A stretch of 64,000 nucleotides of DNA from Pigmentibacter sp. JX0631 (GCF_029873255.1 NZ_CP123622.1:2765001-2829000), one strand, 5' to 3'. Shown: positions 17,327-26,126, counted from the stretch's first letter. A program made the numbers and translations. Notes: a model not told the origin generated them from the sequence alone.

Positions 17327-17360
17327 AGAGATGTAGTTATTTAAAAATAACTACATCTCT
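17327..17360 (-). promoter_or_regulatory. Perfect 16-bp hairpin between binding protein and opine dehydrogenase genes
   Basis: AGAGATGTAGTTATTT at 17327-17342 is exactly complementary to 17345-17360, with a two-base centre. It lies in the 73-bp gap between two co-directional genes. On the transcribed (minus) strand no U-run follows, so it looks like an RNA-stability or partial-termination element rather than a full terminator. Confidence 0.65.
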
Positions 17361-17378
17361 AAGTTATACTTATGCTTC

Positions 17379-18332
17379 TTAATTTAATTTTGCTTTTTTA
17401 CTTTGTGGGATAGCTTCTAAAAAACCTGAAGTTTCAGCCTCTTTATACATAATTTCCATTGCTTCAATACCATGAGTTTTCGCCCAAACATTTCTATCCA
17501 AGAAATAAATTTGATTTTCTTTTAAAGCCCTAACATCTTTCCAGAGAGGGTTTTTTTCTAATTTTTTATAAGGTTCCATATTTCCGTCTGTTAATAAAAT
17601 GGCAATTTGATCAGGGTTTTTACTAATAACACCTTCAACAGTCATTTCTATTCTGTGCATAACATCAGTTTCTTTAACTAAATTTTCCTTATTTAGTTCT
17701 TTTAATATTGGAGTTGCTATTGCATTTGAGGTTAAAGCTCTAAAAACACCGTTTGGGGTAATGTATCCAATTAAGACTGTTTTTTTCTTTGATTTTTCAG
17801 CAACTTTTAATGCATGAGTTCTTATTTTTTCATAGTGTTCAATAATTCCTGGTACTTTATTTTCAGTATTTGTAATTTTTGCAAGTGTATGCAAATTCTT
17901 TATTTGCTCTTTAGGATCACCTAAAATACCATTCATCAAAATTGTTGGGGCAATTTTATTTAATTGTGGTAGAATATTCATTACAAAAGAAGCATCTCCA
18001 ATAATAAGATCTGGTTTTAATTTAGCAATTGCCTCTAAACTAGGTTCATCCCTTGTTCCTACACTGGCTATGTCTTTGATGAATTCTTGCAAATGGGCTG
18101 GATCCTGTCCTTCTGTGTTATCACTTTTACCCATTCCTATTGGCTTGACTCCAAGTAGTTTTAACTCATCTAAAATACCAAATTCTAAAACTATGATACG
18201 TTCAGGTTTTTTTTGAATTGTTACTTTACCATTTTCTCCTGATACTTGGGTTGGATAAATTGTCGCAAAACTGCTAAAGGAACAAAAAGATGCGCATAAA
18301 GAAAGCATTGTAGCAACTAATTTGAATTTCAT
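17379..18332 (-). CDS. Periplasmic iron-chelate binding protein (FecB/FepB type)
   Basis: A 317-residue protein with a Sec signal peptide (residues 1-23, ending SSFA) and the two-lobed helical-backbone fold of siderophore-binding proteins: KKPERIIVLEFGILDELKLLGV, then ASVGTRDEPSLEAIAKLKPDLIIGD, and later HRIEMTVEGVISKNPDQIAIL. There is no lipobox, as expected in a Gram-negative. It heads the operon with the consensus Fur box 40 bp upstream of its ATG. It would deliver the ferric or other metal chelate to the FecCD permeases. Confidence 0.93.
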   Translation of the reverse strand: MKFKLVATMLSLCASFCSFSSFATIYPTQVSGENGKVTIQKKPERIIVLEFGILDELKLLGVKPIGMGKSDNTEGQDPAHLQEFIKDIASVGTRDEPSLEAIAKLKPDLIIGDASFVMNILPQLNKIAPTILMNGILGDPKEQIKNLHTLAKITNTENKVPGIIEHYEKIRTHALKVAEKSKKKTVLIGYITPNGVFRALTSNAIATPILKELNKENLVKETDVMHRIEMTVEGVISKNPDQIAILLTDGNMEPYKKLEKNPLWKDVRALKENQIYFLDRNVWAKTHGIEAMEIMYKEAETSGFLEAIPQSKKAKLN

Positions 18333-18371
18333 AAGAAGTCCTTATTTCCAATAAAATCATAATGTTTATTA

Positions 18372-18390
18372 GATAATGATAATCATTATC
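18372..18390 (-). promoter_or_regulatory. Consensus Fur box upstream of the binding protein/opine dehydrogenase operon
   Basis: GATAATGATAATCATTATC matches the classical 19-bp Fur consensus at every position and is a perfect palindrome apart from its centre. It lies 40-58 bp before the ATG at 18332 and should place the five-gene minus-strand operon under iron control. Confidence 0.93.
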
Positions 18391-18603
18391 AATAATGTAA
18401 ATTATTAATTCACTCTTGTTTAGAAGTCAATTTTAATACCCAAAATTATTAACTAATATTTATCTATTTAAAATTATGAGAATAGATAATTTGTGTATTA
18501 AATATTTTAATAAATGTATTGTTATTTTTTTTAAATACAAAAAAATATCACTATTGCAAAAAGTTATAATTTATTTGATTAATTATTCAAAAAAACTTTA
18601 TAT

Positions 18604-19440
18604 TTATTCATTATCCTGAAAAAAATCTAATAACTCTGCGGCACATAATTCTGGTGCTTCATCAAACAAAAAGTGTCCAACTTTTTCAAGCTTTCTTACT
18701 CTTGCGTTTGGTAGTAACAGCTTCCAAAAATTCATTGATTTTAAAGTAATTAATTTATCAGCTCCTCCCCATAGTAACAATGTTTTAGCACCATTTAATT
18801 TACTTAATTGATTTTCTATTTTCCAAATAATATCATTTTCATTTACTAGTGCTTGCGCAAAACCCCAAGTACCATGTCGCTCTGATGATGTTTTAAATTT
18901 ACTAATATATTTATTGTGTTTTTCAGCATCTAAGGGACTAAATTCACCCCACGCAAGTTTTACAAAAAATCTGGGCGAAAAATTTTTTTCTAAATACAAG
19001 TAGCGTGCTACTTTAGATGACATCAATGATCGCATCCAAAAAGGAAAATATTCTATTTTACTCATCTTCCATGCCCAAGAATTACTTATTACTAGATTAG
19101 ATACTTTATTTAAATTATCAATTATATAAGGTAATGCGATAATCCCGCCAAAATCATGAACTATAATGTTTAAGCTAGATAAGTTTAAAAATGACATAAA
19201 TTCATTAAAATTATTTTGATGATCCTTAATAAGATAGGAGTAATTGCTAGGTTTTACTGATTCGCCAAAACCAATATGATCACATGCAATTATTCTGTAA
19301 TTTTTTTTTAAAATCTGTATTAAATTAATAAATTCATCTGAAGAACTAGGTGTTCCATGCACAATAATAATTGGAAAACCTTCACCAATATCTTTGTAAT
19401 TCATATCTAATCCGTTAGAAAGTTTAAAAGTAGGCATAAA
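18604..19440 (-). CDS. Alpha/beta-hydrolase with Asp nucleophile (dehalogenase/epoxide hydrolase-like)
   Basis: A 278-residue soluble hydrolase. The oxyanion motif is HGTPSSS near residue 28, the nucleophile elbow is VHDFGG with Asp95, the acid is probably the Asp of WGGADKL, and the base is the His of VGHFLFDEAPE. The overall order resembles haloalkane dehalogenases. However, the halide-binding Asn of HGNP is Thr and the Trp after the nucleophile is Phe, so true dehalogenase activity is unlikely. The frame opens at a TTG (19473), but the ATG at 19440 with AAAAAGG upstream is preferred. Monocistronic. Confidence 0.8.
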   Translation of the reverse strand, partial: FMPTFKLSNGLDMNYKDIGEGFPIIIVHGTPSSSDEFINLIQILKKNYRIIACDHIGFGESVKPSNYSYLIKDHQNNFNEFMSFLNLSSLNIIVHDFGGIIALPYIIDNLNKVSNLVISNSWAWKMSKIEYFPFWMRSLMSSKVARYLYLEKNFSPRFFVKLAWGEFSPLDAEKHNKYISKFKTSSERHGTWGFAQALVNENDIIWKIENQLSKLNGAKTLLLWGGADKLITLKSMNFWKLLLPNARVRKLEKVGHFLFDEAPELCAAELLDFFQDNE

Positions 19441-19560
19441 GATGTCAACCTTTTTTAGAAGAGTATTTTTCAATTATAGGATATTATAGAGAATAGTGAA
19501 GCCAAATAGGTAAAATATTGTTTAAATAATTCATAAATTTCCGTGCAGACTATTTTTTAC

Positions 19561-19900
19561 CTATTTTGCAGTAGTGCCTTTTAATCCATTATTATCATTT
19601 AGAATAGTATCATTATAATTTAAAGCATAGCAAAGCTGTGATTTATAAAAGTTAATTACTTTAGTATTTTTCACAATTTTATAAAATATTTCGAAGTGCA
19701 AGTACACTCGTGTTACTTGGAGCACGGAACCATTTTTTTCCAAAAACACCAGCACAAAAATCAGGATCAATCCAAAGTATTTTATTGGGAGTAATAGCTT
19801 TATCTATCAATTTTCCTACTCCAGCAATTCCTGCAGGACCAACTCCTATTACAGCCCAAACATATTCATTTGTAAAAATAATAATTCCTCCGTTAGTTTA
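19561..19900 (-). pseudogene. Remnant of an FAD/NAD(P)-binding oxidoreductase
   Basis: In the minus frame that ends at 19679 one reads EYVWAVIGVGPAGIAGVGKL, a dinucleotide-binding GxGPAGI motif, then ILWIDPDF and GKKWFRAPSNTSV, as at the start of a flavoprotein oxidoreductase. That frame stops at 19679-19681, while a frame shifted near 19690 continues as KIVKNTKVINFYKSQ to a stop at 19561. The rest of the enzyme is absent. A GGAGG lies before the start, but only ATT codons follow it. So the gene is decayed by start loss, frameshift and truncation. Confidence 0.65.
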
Positions 19901-19999
19901 TTTCATAAATTTATGTAATTTAAGAATAATTAAAAAGAAATATTACTACAATAAAAATTTTTGTTATTTTTAATCTTGTTCTGATATATAAGTATTATT

Positions 20000-20740
20000 T
20001 TATTTAATTAGAGATTTTTCTAATTCTTCTTTTGCATAATTTTTTATTAAGCTTTGTAGTTCACCTGATGTTTGCATTTGTTTTAATTTGTTTTCTATGA
20101 GGATTATTTTTTCATTGTGTTTTTTTTGTAAGTAATGATACAAAGGATAATTTTCAATAATTGCAGGTTTTAGCTCGTATATTTTTTTTTCTAAACCCAT
20201 TTTGTTTATCACCACTTTAGCATTTAAATCTGATGTTATAAAAAGATCAATTCTATTTTCTGTCAGCATTTTTATTAGTTGATCAACCGAATTTACAATA
20301 GTTAATTGTGGAAAATTTGCAGTAAGTTTTTCCAAATCAAGAACACCTTTGATAAGTCCTATTCGATATTTTGCAAGCGATTTAAATGGACTTACTTCTA
20401 TGTTTTTTTTATCAGAAAAGACAGAAAGTTTAATATAATTTATTGGATATTTAATACGCTTTAAATTAGGATAATCTTTTCCAAAGTCAAAATCTCTACA
20501 GACTTCCCCATCAATATTTCCTTTTGTCGATTCAATAACTGATCTTCTTCCTGGCAAGGCAACTACTTTAATTTTTATATTTACTTGATTATAAATATTA
20601 AGTAATACTTTCTCACAAAGATTTGCGTTTGCTAGTGAAGGGAATCGTCCTATGGTTAATAAGTTTTCTGAACTAGCATATATATTATCTTTCATTAAAA
20701 TTAAAAATATTATAAAGATTCCAATAATCTTGTACTTCAC
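20000..20740 (-). CDS. Orphan periplasmic solute-binding protein (SBP family 3 type)
   Basis: A 246-residue secreted protein: signal peptide in residues 1-22 (FIIFLILMKDNIYA), then a two-domain periplasmic binding fold with LPGRRSVIESTKGNIDGEVCRDFDFG, YRIGLIKGVLDLEKL and a hinge return at MLTENRIDLFITSDLNA. No permease or ATPase gene is near, so it is probably not an ordinary importer subunit; it may bind a ligand for sensing or enzyme-like purposes. Similar stand-alone proteins occur at 28070, 30926 and 37796 in this window. Gene is monocistronic. Confidence 0.75.
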   Translation of the reverse strand: MKYKIIGIFIIFLILMKDNIYASSENLLTIGRFPSLANANLCEKVLLNIYNQVNIKIKVVALPGRRSVIESTKGNIDGEVCRDFDFGKDYPNLKRIKYPINYIKLSVFSDKKNIEVSPFKSLAKYRIGLIKGVLDLEKLTANFPQLTIVNSVDQLIKMLTENRIDLFITSDLNAKVVINKMGLEKKIYELKPAIIENYPLYHYLQKKHNEKIILIENKLKQMQTSGELQSLIKNYAKEELEKSLIK

Positions 20741-20944
20741 AATAAAACTCCTAATTTATAAAGCCAAGCAATCATTTTTTCTAAGTTTCTTAAATTATAT
20801 ATTAACTTAAATTTTTTGGATTTGAGTATTAAAATAGAATTTTTATTTTTTTAGTAAAATTTTATTAAATTTGGATTTGATATTATTGTTTTTTTGAAAA
20901 ATCTTCGTAGATTATAATAGTTTAAATTACTGGGTGGTAAATAT

Positions 20945-21616
20945 TTACTTTACACTCTTTAATTTATTATAAATATCTACAATATTAATTTTATATTTTG
21001 GATTTTGTACTGCTTCCAAAGGAATTTGCAAATTTTCAGCTATAATCTCTTGGATACGGGCTAAGTGAAGATTTTTCCGTTCTAATTGACTTTTCTTTGC
21101 CCATTTTGCGGCAGCAACAATCAAACTTGATACCTGATCAGCGGTTAATTTTTCTGTATTAATAGTGATATCAAAGTCGCTATGGTCTTCAATATCTAAA
21201 CCGTATAGACGCAAGTAACGTTTTCTATTTTGCTCATCTCTTTTTAAAGTTTTATATAAAACTTGTTCATAACTGGACTCTTGTTCAGTTTGACGGCGGT
21301 TTATGCGCGAAGCTCTTGCTTCAAGTGGTGCTTGTAACCAGATTCGCAGCTCAGCATCCATCAGCCAAGCAGCTAAACGGGTACCAATAACAATATTTTC
21401 ATTAGAAATAGCGTTTCTAATTAAGGTTAAATCTGTTAAATAATCATAGATGAGATTTGTTGAGGCCTCTTTATGTAATTCTTCGAAATTTACGGAAAGC
21501 TCTCGCGCTAAATCACGGAAGGTATAATTAACTATTTTTAATTGTAAAGCTTTTCCTACATTTGTTGTTGCGGTCGTATTTCCACAACCACTGTGTCCTG
21601 ATATTGCAATTCTCAT
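20945..21616 (-). CDS. Cytidylate kinase-like P-loop protein
   Basis: A 223-residue nucleoside-monophosphate-kinase-like protein (archaeal/spirochaete CMP kinase branch). The start MRIAISGHSGCGNTT places the P-loop at 7-15, but the Walker lysine is Asn. IVIGTRLAAWLM and RIWLQAPLEARASRINRR match the NMP-binding and lid regions of this branch, and a C-terminal extension follows. The open frame begins 60 bases earlier, but the ATG at 21616 with GGAGACACTC upstream is the natural start. It diverges from gatC. Whether it still phosphorylates CMP is uncertain because of the P-loop change. Confidence 0.7.
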   Translation of the reverse strand: MRIAISGHSGCGNTTATTNVGKALQLKIVNYTFRDLARELSVNFEELHKEASTNLIYDYLTDLTLIRNAISNENIVIGTRLAAWLMDAELRIWLQAPLEARASRINRRQTEQESSYEQVLYKTLKRDEQNRKRYLRLYGLDIEDHSDFDITINTEKLTADQVSSLIVAAAKWAKKSQLERKNLHLARIQEIIAENLQIPLEAVQNPKYKINIVDIYNKLKSVK

Positions 21617-21738
21617 GAGTGTCTCCATTATTCGTCGAGCCATTTTATCCATAAATGCATTTGATGGTTGATTCAATGCTTCTATCAGATTACTTTGTCA
21701 ATTTGTTCTATTAGAGGGCTTTGAAAGGATTTTCTTAT

Positions 21739-22080
21739 ATGACAACAGAATTTTCGCGTGAAACAGTCAAACGAATAGCAGAGCTAGCAAGATTACAGGT
21801 TACTGAAGAAGAAATCACAACCTATCAGGCCGAACTAGCAAAAATACTTGATGCATTTAAAGCTTTAGCAGAGCTCCCATTGCCAGAAGATCTAGCTGGT
21901 GATGCGCGTTCCGCAATTATAATGGCCAAAGCTAGTCAAAATAACGACAGTGAAAATATTTCCCGCCTGAGACCTGATGTTATCAATAATTCCATCCAAA
22001 CACAGGTATTTTTGGAGCAAGCACCAGAAAGAGAAGGCGTATTTGTTCGAGTTCCTGCAATTTTAACTCCTTCTACTTAA
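21739..22080 (+). CDS. gatC: Asp/Glu-tRNA amidotransferase subunit C
   Basis: Small subunit of GatCAB, which turns Glu-tRNA(Gln) or Asp-tRNA(Asn) into the amide form. The N-terminal VKRIAELARLQVTEEEITTYQAE is the family signature and LRPDVI plus ILTPST at the end match the clamp regions. The frame is open from a TTG at 21721, but the ATG at 21739 has AAAGGA nine bases upstream. First gene of gatC-gatA-gatB, twelve bases before gatA. Confidence 0.93.
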   Translation: MTTEFSRETVKRIAELARLQVTEEEITTYQAELAKILDAFKALAELPLPEDLAGDARSAIIMAKASQNNDSENISRLRPDVINNSIQTQVFLEQAPEREGVFVRVPAILTPST

Positions 22081-22092
22081 TATAGGTTTTTT

Positions 22093-23574
22093 GTGATGTA
22101 TAAAAATAAATTTGCTTCTAAGTATACTACAAATCAATTTGAACATAGTGCTTCTGAATTAGTAAAACAATTTCATGCTAAAAAATCTTCTCCTGAAGAA
22201 TATTTAGTCGATCTTTTTGCTAATATTGACCGTTTAAATCCAGAATTAAATGCATTAACTAGCGTACAAAAAGATTATGCCTTTTCACAGGCAAAAAAAC
22301 TTTCAGAATATTCAGATTCAAATTCTCTACCATTATATGGCGTACCTATTGTAATAAAAGAAAATATTCAAAAAGTAGGGTTTCCTTTAGAATGTGCTTC
22401 TAAAATATTAAAAGGATATAAAGGTCAGTATAATGCAACTGTAATAGAAAATTTAGAAAAAGCTGGCGCTATTTTAATTGGTACAGCAAATATGGATGAA
22501 TTTGCTATGGGGTCTGCTAATGAGCATAGTGCGCATGGCTCAGTAAAAAATCCGCATGATGTTTCACGGGTTAGTGGGGGATCTAGCGGTGGTTCTGCTG
22601 TGGCTTGTGCAGCAGGATTTGCGCCTATTACATTAGGCTCTGATACTGGAGGCAGTGTCAGGCAGCCAGCAGGATATTGCGGTATTTATGGTTTAAAACC
22701 TACCTACGGTAGAGTTTCTCGTTATGGATTAGTAGCATTTGGATCAAGTTTAGATCAAATCTCTCCATTTACTCGTTGCGTCGAAGATCTAAATTTAGTG
22801 ATGGGAGTTATGGGAAATGAAGATGCTAAAGATGCAACTTCGTTAAAAGGGCAATATGTAAGTTATCCAGAGCAGTTTTCCCTTCGAGGAAAAAAAATTG
22901 GTGTTTTAAGAAGTATTCTAAGCGAAGGGGTAGATACAAATGTCATGCAAGAGTTTCTGAATTTAGAAACCGAATTGCAAAAAAAAGGCGTTGAATTTAT
23001 TGATGTAGAAATCCCGTCATTAGAATATACTTTAAGTGTTTATTATTTGATTGCCTGTGCTGAAGCTTCCTCAAATTTATCTCGTTTTGATGGAATACGC
23101 TTTGGACATAGAGCAAAAAATACTGATGATTTATTTGATTTATATTGTAAAACAAGAGCAGAAGGTTTTGGAAAAGAAGTTAAACGTCGTATTATGTTAG
23201 GTACTTTTGCTCTGAGTGCTGGATTTTACGATGCATTTTATGGAAAAGCACAAGCTGTTCGTGAAATGATGACAAAACAATTTAATGAATTATTTAAAAA
23301 AGTTGATTATATCTACTTACCAACATCTCCTAATAGTGCATTTCAATTTGGAATTACTGCTTTCGACCCTGTGAAAGAATACCTTTTTGATGTGTTTACA
23401 ATTCCTGCAAATTTAGTTGGAATTCCTGGAATTTCTGTTCCGGCGCGTGTTCAACAAGGAGAGCTACCCGTAGGATTACAATTTCTGGCTCCACTAGGGA
23501 AAGATGCAGAGCTTGTTGCCTTTGCTGCAGAATTAGAAAAAGAAAATTTAATTGGTTTAACTAAACTTATATAA
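22093..23574 (+). CDS. gatA: Asp/Glu-tRNA amidotransferase subunit A (amidase)
   Basis: Amidase-signature enzyme that releases ammonia from glutamine. The Ser-Ser-Lys triad is visible as Lys89 (VIKEN), Ser164 (GGSSGGSA) and Ser188 (DTGGSVRQP). The remainder, including LKPTYGRVSRYGLVAFGSSLDQISPFTR, is standard GatA and the 493-residue length is normal. GTG at 22093 and ATG at 22096 are adjacent alternative starts. Works in a complex with GatC and GatB from the same operon. Confidence 0.97.
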   Translation: MMYKNKFASKYTTNQFEHSASELVKQFHAKKSSPEEYLVDLFANIDRLNPELNALTSVQKDYAFSQAKKLSEYSDSNSLPLYGVPIVIKENIQKVGFPLECASKILKGYKGQYNATVIENLEKAGAILIGTANMDEFAMGSANEHSAHGSVKNPHDVSRVSGGSSGGSAVACAAGFAPITLGSDTGGSVRQPAGYCGIYGLKPTYGRVSRYGLVAFGSSLDQISPFTRCVEDLNLVMGVMGNEDAKDATSLKGQYVSYPEQFSLRGKKIGVLRSILSEGVDTNVMQEFLNLETELQKKGVEFIDVEIPSLEYTLSVYYLIACAEASSNLSRFDGIRFGHRAKNTDDLFDLYCKTRAEGFGKEVKRRIMLGTFALSAGFYDAFYGKAQAVREMMTKQFNELFKKVDYIYLPTSPNSAFQFGITAFDPVKEYLFDVFTIPANLVGIPGISVPARVQQGELPVGLQFLAPLGKDAELVAFAAELEKENLIGLTKLI

Positions 23575-23602
23575 TGAATAAATAAAAGGAAAAGTTCACT
23601 CC

Positions 23603-25108
23603 ATGACAGGAAATTCATTAGTACATTATCCAAAACTTTTAGAAATTACTCAAAAATATGATCTTGTAATTGGCATAGAAGTTCATTGCCAATTAGCTAC
23701 AAAAAGTAAAATGTTTAGTTCAAGTAAGAATGCTTACGGAGATGTTCCAAATTCAAATATAGATCCAACTTGTTTAGGTTTACCAGGTGCTCTTCCAACT
23801 ATAAATCAAGAAGCTGTAGACTTAGCTATAAGAATGGGAATTGCGTTAAAAAGTGAGATCCAAAATGTCAGTGTTTTTGCGCGGAAGAATTATTTCTATC
23901 CTGACTTACCTAAAGGTTATCAAATTACACAGTATGATAGACCAATTTGTTTTGGTGGTGAAGTCATCTTAGCTAATGGAAAAAAAATCGGTATTGAACG
24001 TATTCAAATTGAAGAAGATGCTGGAAAAAATATCCATGTTGGCGATTGTTCACTAGTTGATTTCAATCGTTCAGGTGTTGGCTTAATTGAAATAGTAAGT
24101 GCTCCAGATATATCATCACCAGAAGAAGCTTCTGAATATCTTAAAAAATTGCACAGTTTTGTTGTTAATTTAGATATTTCAGATGGAGATTTAGAGCGGG
24201 GTAATTTTCGTGCTGATGCCAATGTCTCCATTAAACCAAAAGGTTCGAAAATATTAGGAAGACGTTGTGAAATTAAAAATGTAAACTCATTTAAATATAT
24301 TGAAAAAGCAATTGCTTATGAAATAGAAAGACATTTTGATGTTCTTGAAAGTGGTGGCGAAATTCAAATGGAAACCAGAGGTTTTGATAGTGATAAAAAC
24401 ATAACTTTTGGACAACGTTCAAAAGAATCTGCGAAAGATTATCGTTATTTTCCTGAACCTGATCTTCCTCCATTGGTTGTTACTAAAGAAAGAATAGAAA
24501 AAGTTATTAAAGAAATGCCTGAATTACCTGAAACTAAAGCTGCGCGTTTAATTCAAAATTATAATTTACCTGAATATGATGCCAGAGTTATTACTGCTAC
24601 AAGAATTAACAGTAGTTACTTTGAGAGTCTTTTAAAACTTACAGAAGGTAAAATTGAAGCAAAACAAATATCTAATTATTTTATGACTGATGTAATGCGT
24701 GCAAGTAAAGTTGTAGCTGAAAAGAAAGGTGTTTCAATTGATGACTTAACTGAAGTTCCGGTTCCTTTAGAATATAGTGTTTCTTTACTTAACTTACAGG
24801 CTTCAGGTACTATTAGCGGAAGAATTGCAAAAGACGTTTTTGAAGAAATGTTAGAAACAAATCGTTCTCCAGAAGATATAGTGAAGGCAAAAAATTTAAT
24901 TCAAATTTCGGATGATACATCTATAGCTAAAATATGTGAACAAGTTTTGGTTGACAACCCAAATGTTCTACAAGATTATTTGTCTGGCAAAGAAAAACTT
25001 TTTGGATTTTTTGTCGGTCAAGCTATGAAACTTTCTGGTGGTAAATTAAACCCAGGAAAAGTTAATGAAGTACTTAAAAAGCTTCTAGATAGCAGAAAAA
25101 CCAATTAG
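23603..25108 (+). CDS. gatB: Asp/Glu-tRNA amidotransferase subunit B
   Basis: tRNA-binding and kinase subunit of GatCAB, 501 residues. Early motif VIGIEVHCQLATKSKMFS, then RIQIEEDAGKNIH, RGNFRADANVS and DYRYFPEPDLPPL are all diagnostic; the C-terminal YqeY-like tail domain ends in KLNPGKVNEVLKKLL. Preceded by AAAAGGAAAAG. Last gene of the gatCAB operon. The presence of GatCAB implies indirect charging of Gln and/or Asn tRNA. Confidence 0.97.
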   Translation: MTGNSLVHYPKLLEITQKYDLVIGIEVHCQLATKSKMFSSSKNAYGDVPNSNIDPTCLGLPGALPTINQEAVDLAIRMGIALKSEIQNVSVFARKNYFYPDLPKGYQITQYDRPICFGGEVILANGKKIGIERIQIEEDAGKNIHVGDCSLVDFNRSGVGLIEIVSAPDISSPEEASEYLKKLHSFVVNLDISDGDLERGNFRADANVSIKPKGSKILGRRCEIKNVNSFKYIEKAIAYEIERHFDVLESGGEIQMETRGFDSDKNITFGQRSKESAKDYRYFPEPDLPPLVVTKERIEKVIKEMPELPETKAARLIQNYNLPEYDARVITATRINSSYFESLLKLTEGKIEAKQISNYFMTDVMRASKVVAEKKGVSIDDLTEVPVPLEYSVSLLNLQASGTISGRIAKDVFEEMLETNRSPEDIVKAKNLIQISDDTSIAKICEQVLVDNPNVLQDYLSGKEKLFGFFVGQAMKLSGGKLNPGKVNEVLKKLLDSRKTN

Positions 25109-25155
25109 TTTTTCATCCATCTTTTCTCTTTAATAAGTAAACTACAAGAACTCCT

Positions 25156-25176
25156 CTCCAGATTTTTAATCTGGAG
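25156..25176 (+). terminator. Possible terminator hairpin after gatB
   Basis: A perfect 9-bp stem CTCCAGATT/AATCTGGAG with a TTT loop lies 47 bp after the gatB stop. It is not followed by a T-run, so it may be a transcript 3'-end stabiliser or a factor-assisted terminator rather than an intrinsic one. Confidence 0.4.
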
Positions 25177-25179
25177 CGC

Positions 25180-26126
25180 CTATAGCCCTTAGCATTGTCT
25201 TTTGATTGATTACTTTAAAGTATCTTAAACAAATTGTACTGTCAAATTTTTAAACTGATAAGTATTTAAAAATAGTAAGCAATGTTTAGTAATAAGAAAG
25301 ACAAAGGGGGTAAAAATTATTAAGTATTTTTTCAAAAAAATTAGTAAATTTTAAAAAATGTTTTGCAAAGTAATAAATAATAAGGAAAGATTTTTTCTTA
25401 TAAGAGTGTCTTATCATAATTTTATTTTTTATAAAAATCATGCTTTTTTTTTATTAATAAAATTAAAAATATCATAATTTTTATTGTCTAATTTGATCGT
25501 TTATATAGTATTCATCTTCTTCATAAACATTCATATTAGTCGAACAATTTTTATTCAAATTAAAAATCTGCATTACAAATTTTTGTTCTAGCATCTTTCT
25601 TAATTACATAATCAATAATAAGGAAGAAATTTTTAGTAAGATATTATTACTTTAAATAGACATAATAGTAACTGTATCAGAAAATTTAAAACAGAAATCC
25701 ACAACGATCATATTGGTTAGATATCTTAAATGTTGGTGTAAAGTCAATAGTGTATAATAAAATAATCAATTGATTGCAATTTCATAAAAACAAAATTTTT
25801 CCCAAATAAAAATGGTGTTATTTTTCTTTGGATACATTATTTTTTTTGTTTGCAAATTCATTTTTAGTTCGTTTTTTTTATAGATACATAATTTTTTTTG
25901 ATATCTACAAGGAGTAGATAAAGTCTAATTTTAACTTCAAAGAAAAACAGATGAAAAAAAAACATTTATGACGACATAAAATTTATTATTTTATCAAGAT
26001 AAAAAAGCTTATTAATAAGTTAAATTTTCTATGCAAGTTAAATTTTGGAAGGTTATTTTATTTTTTGTTAAAAATTAAACAAATTTGCTATTTTTATAAC
26101 ATCTATAATTAATTAAATATATTCTG
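25180..26126 (+). other. About 950 bp without a recognisable gene
   Basis: Very AT-rich DNA full of short homopolymer tracts between gatB and the two paralogous unknown genes. No frame of useful length, no tRNA-like fold and no clear terminator pair was seen; two loosely similar stretches (AATAATAAGGAAAGATTTTTT at 25377 and AATAATAAGGAAGAAATTTTT at 25615) are the only repeat-like signal noticed. Confidence 0.6.

Noticed and set aside
13354-18332. Naming the genes cntM/cntI of a staphylopine or pseudopaline system
   Set aside because: No nicotianamine-synthase-like or racemase gene is present and the dehydrogenase resembles the octopine branch, so only the general opine-type label is supportable.
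18604-19440. Functional haloalkane dehalogenase
   Set aside because: Both first-shell halide-binding residues are changed.
19710-19973. An 87-codon plus-strand frame
   Set aside because: It is antisense to the flavoprotein remnant, and the minus reading has a real dinucleotide-binding motif.
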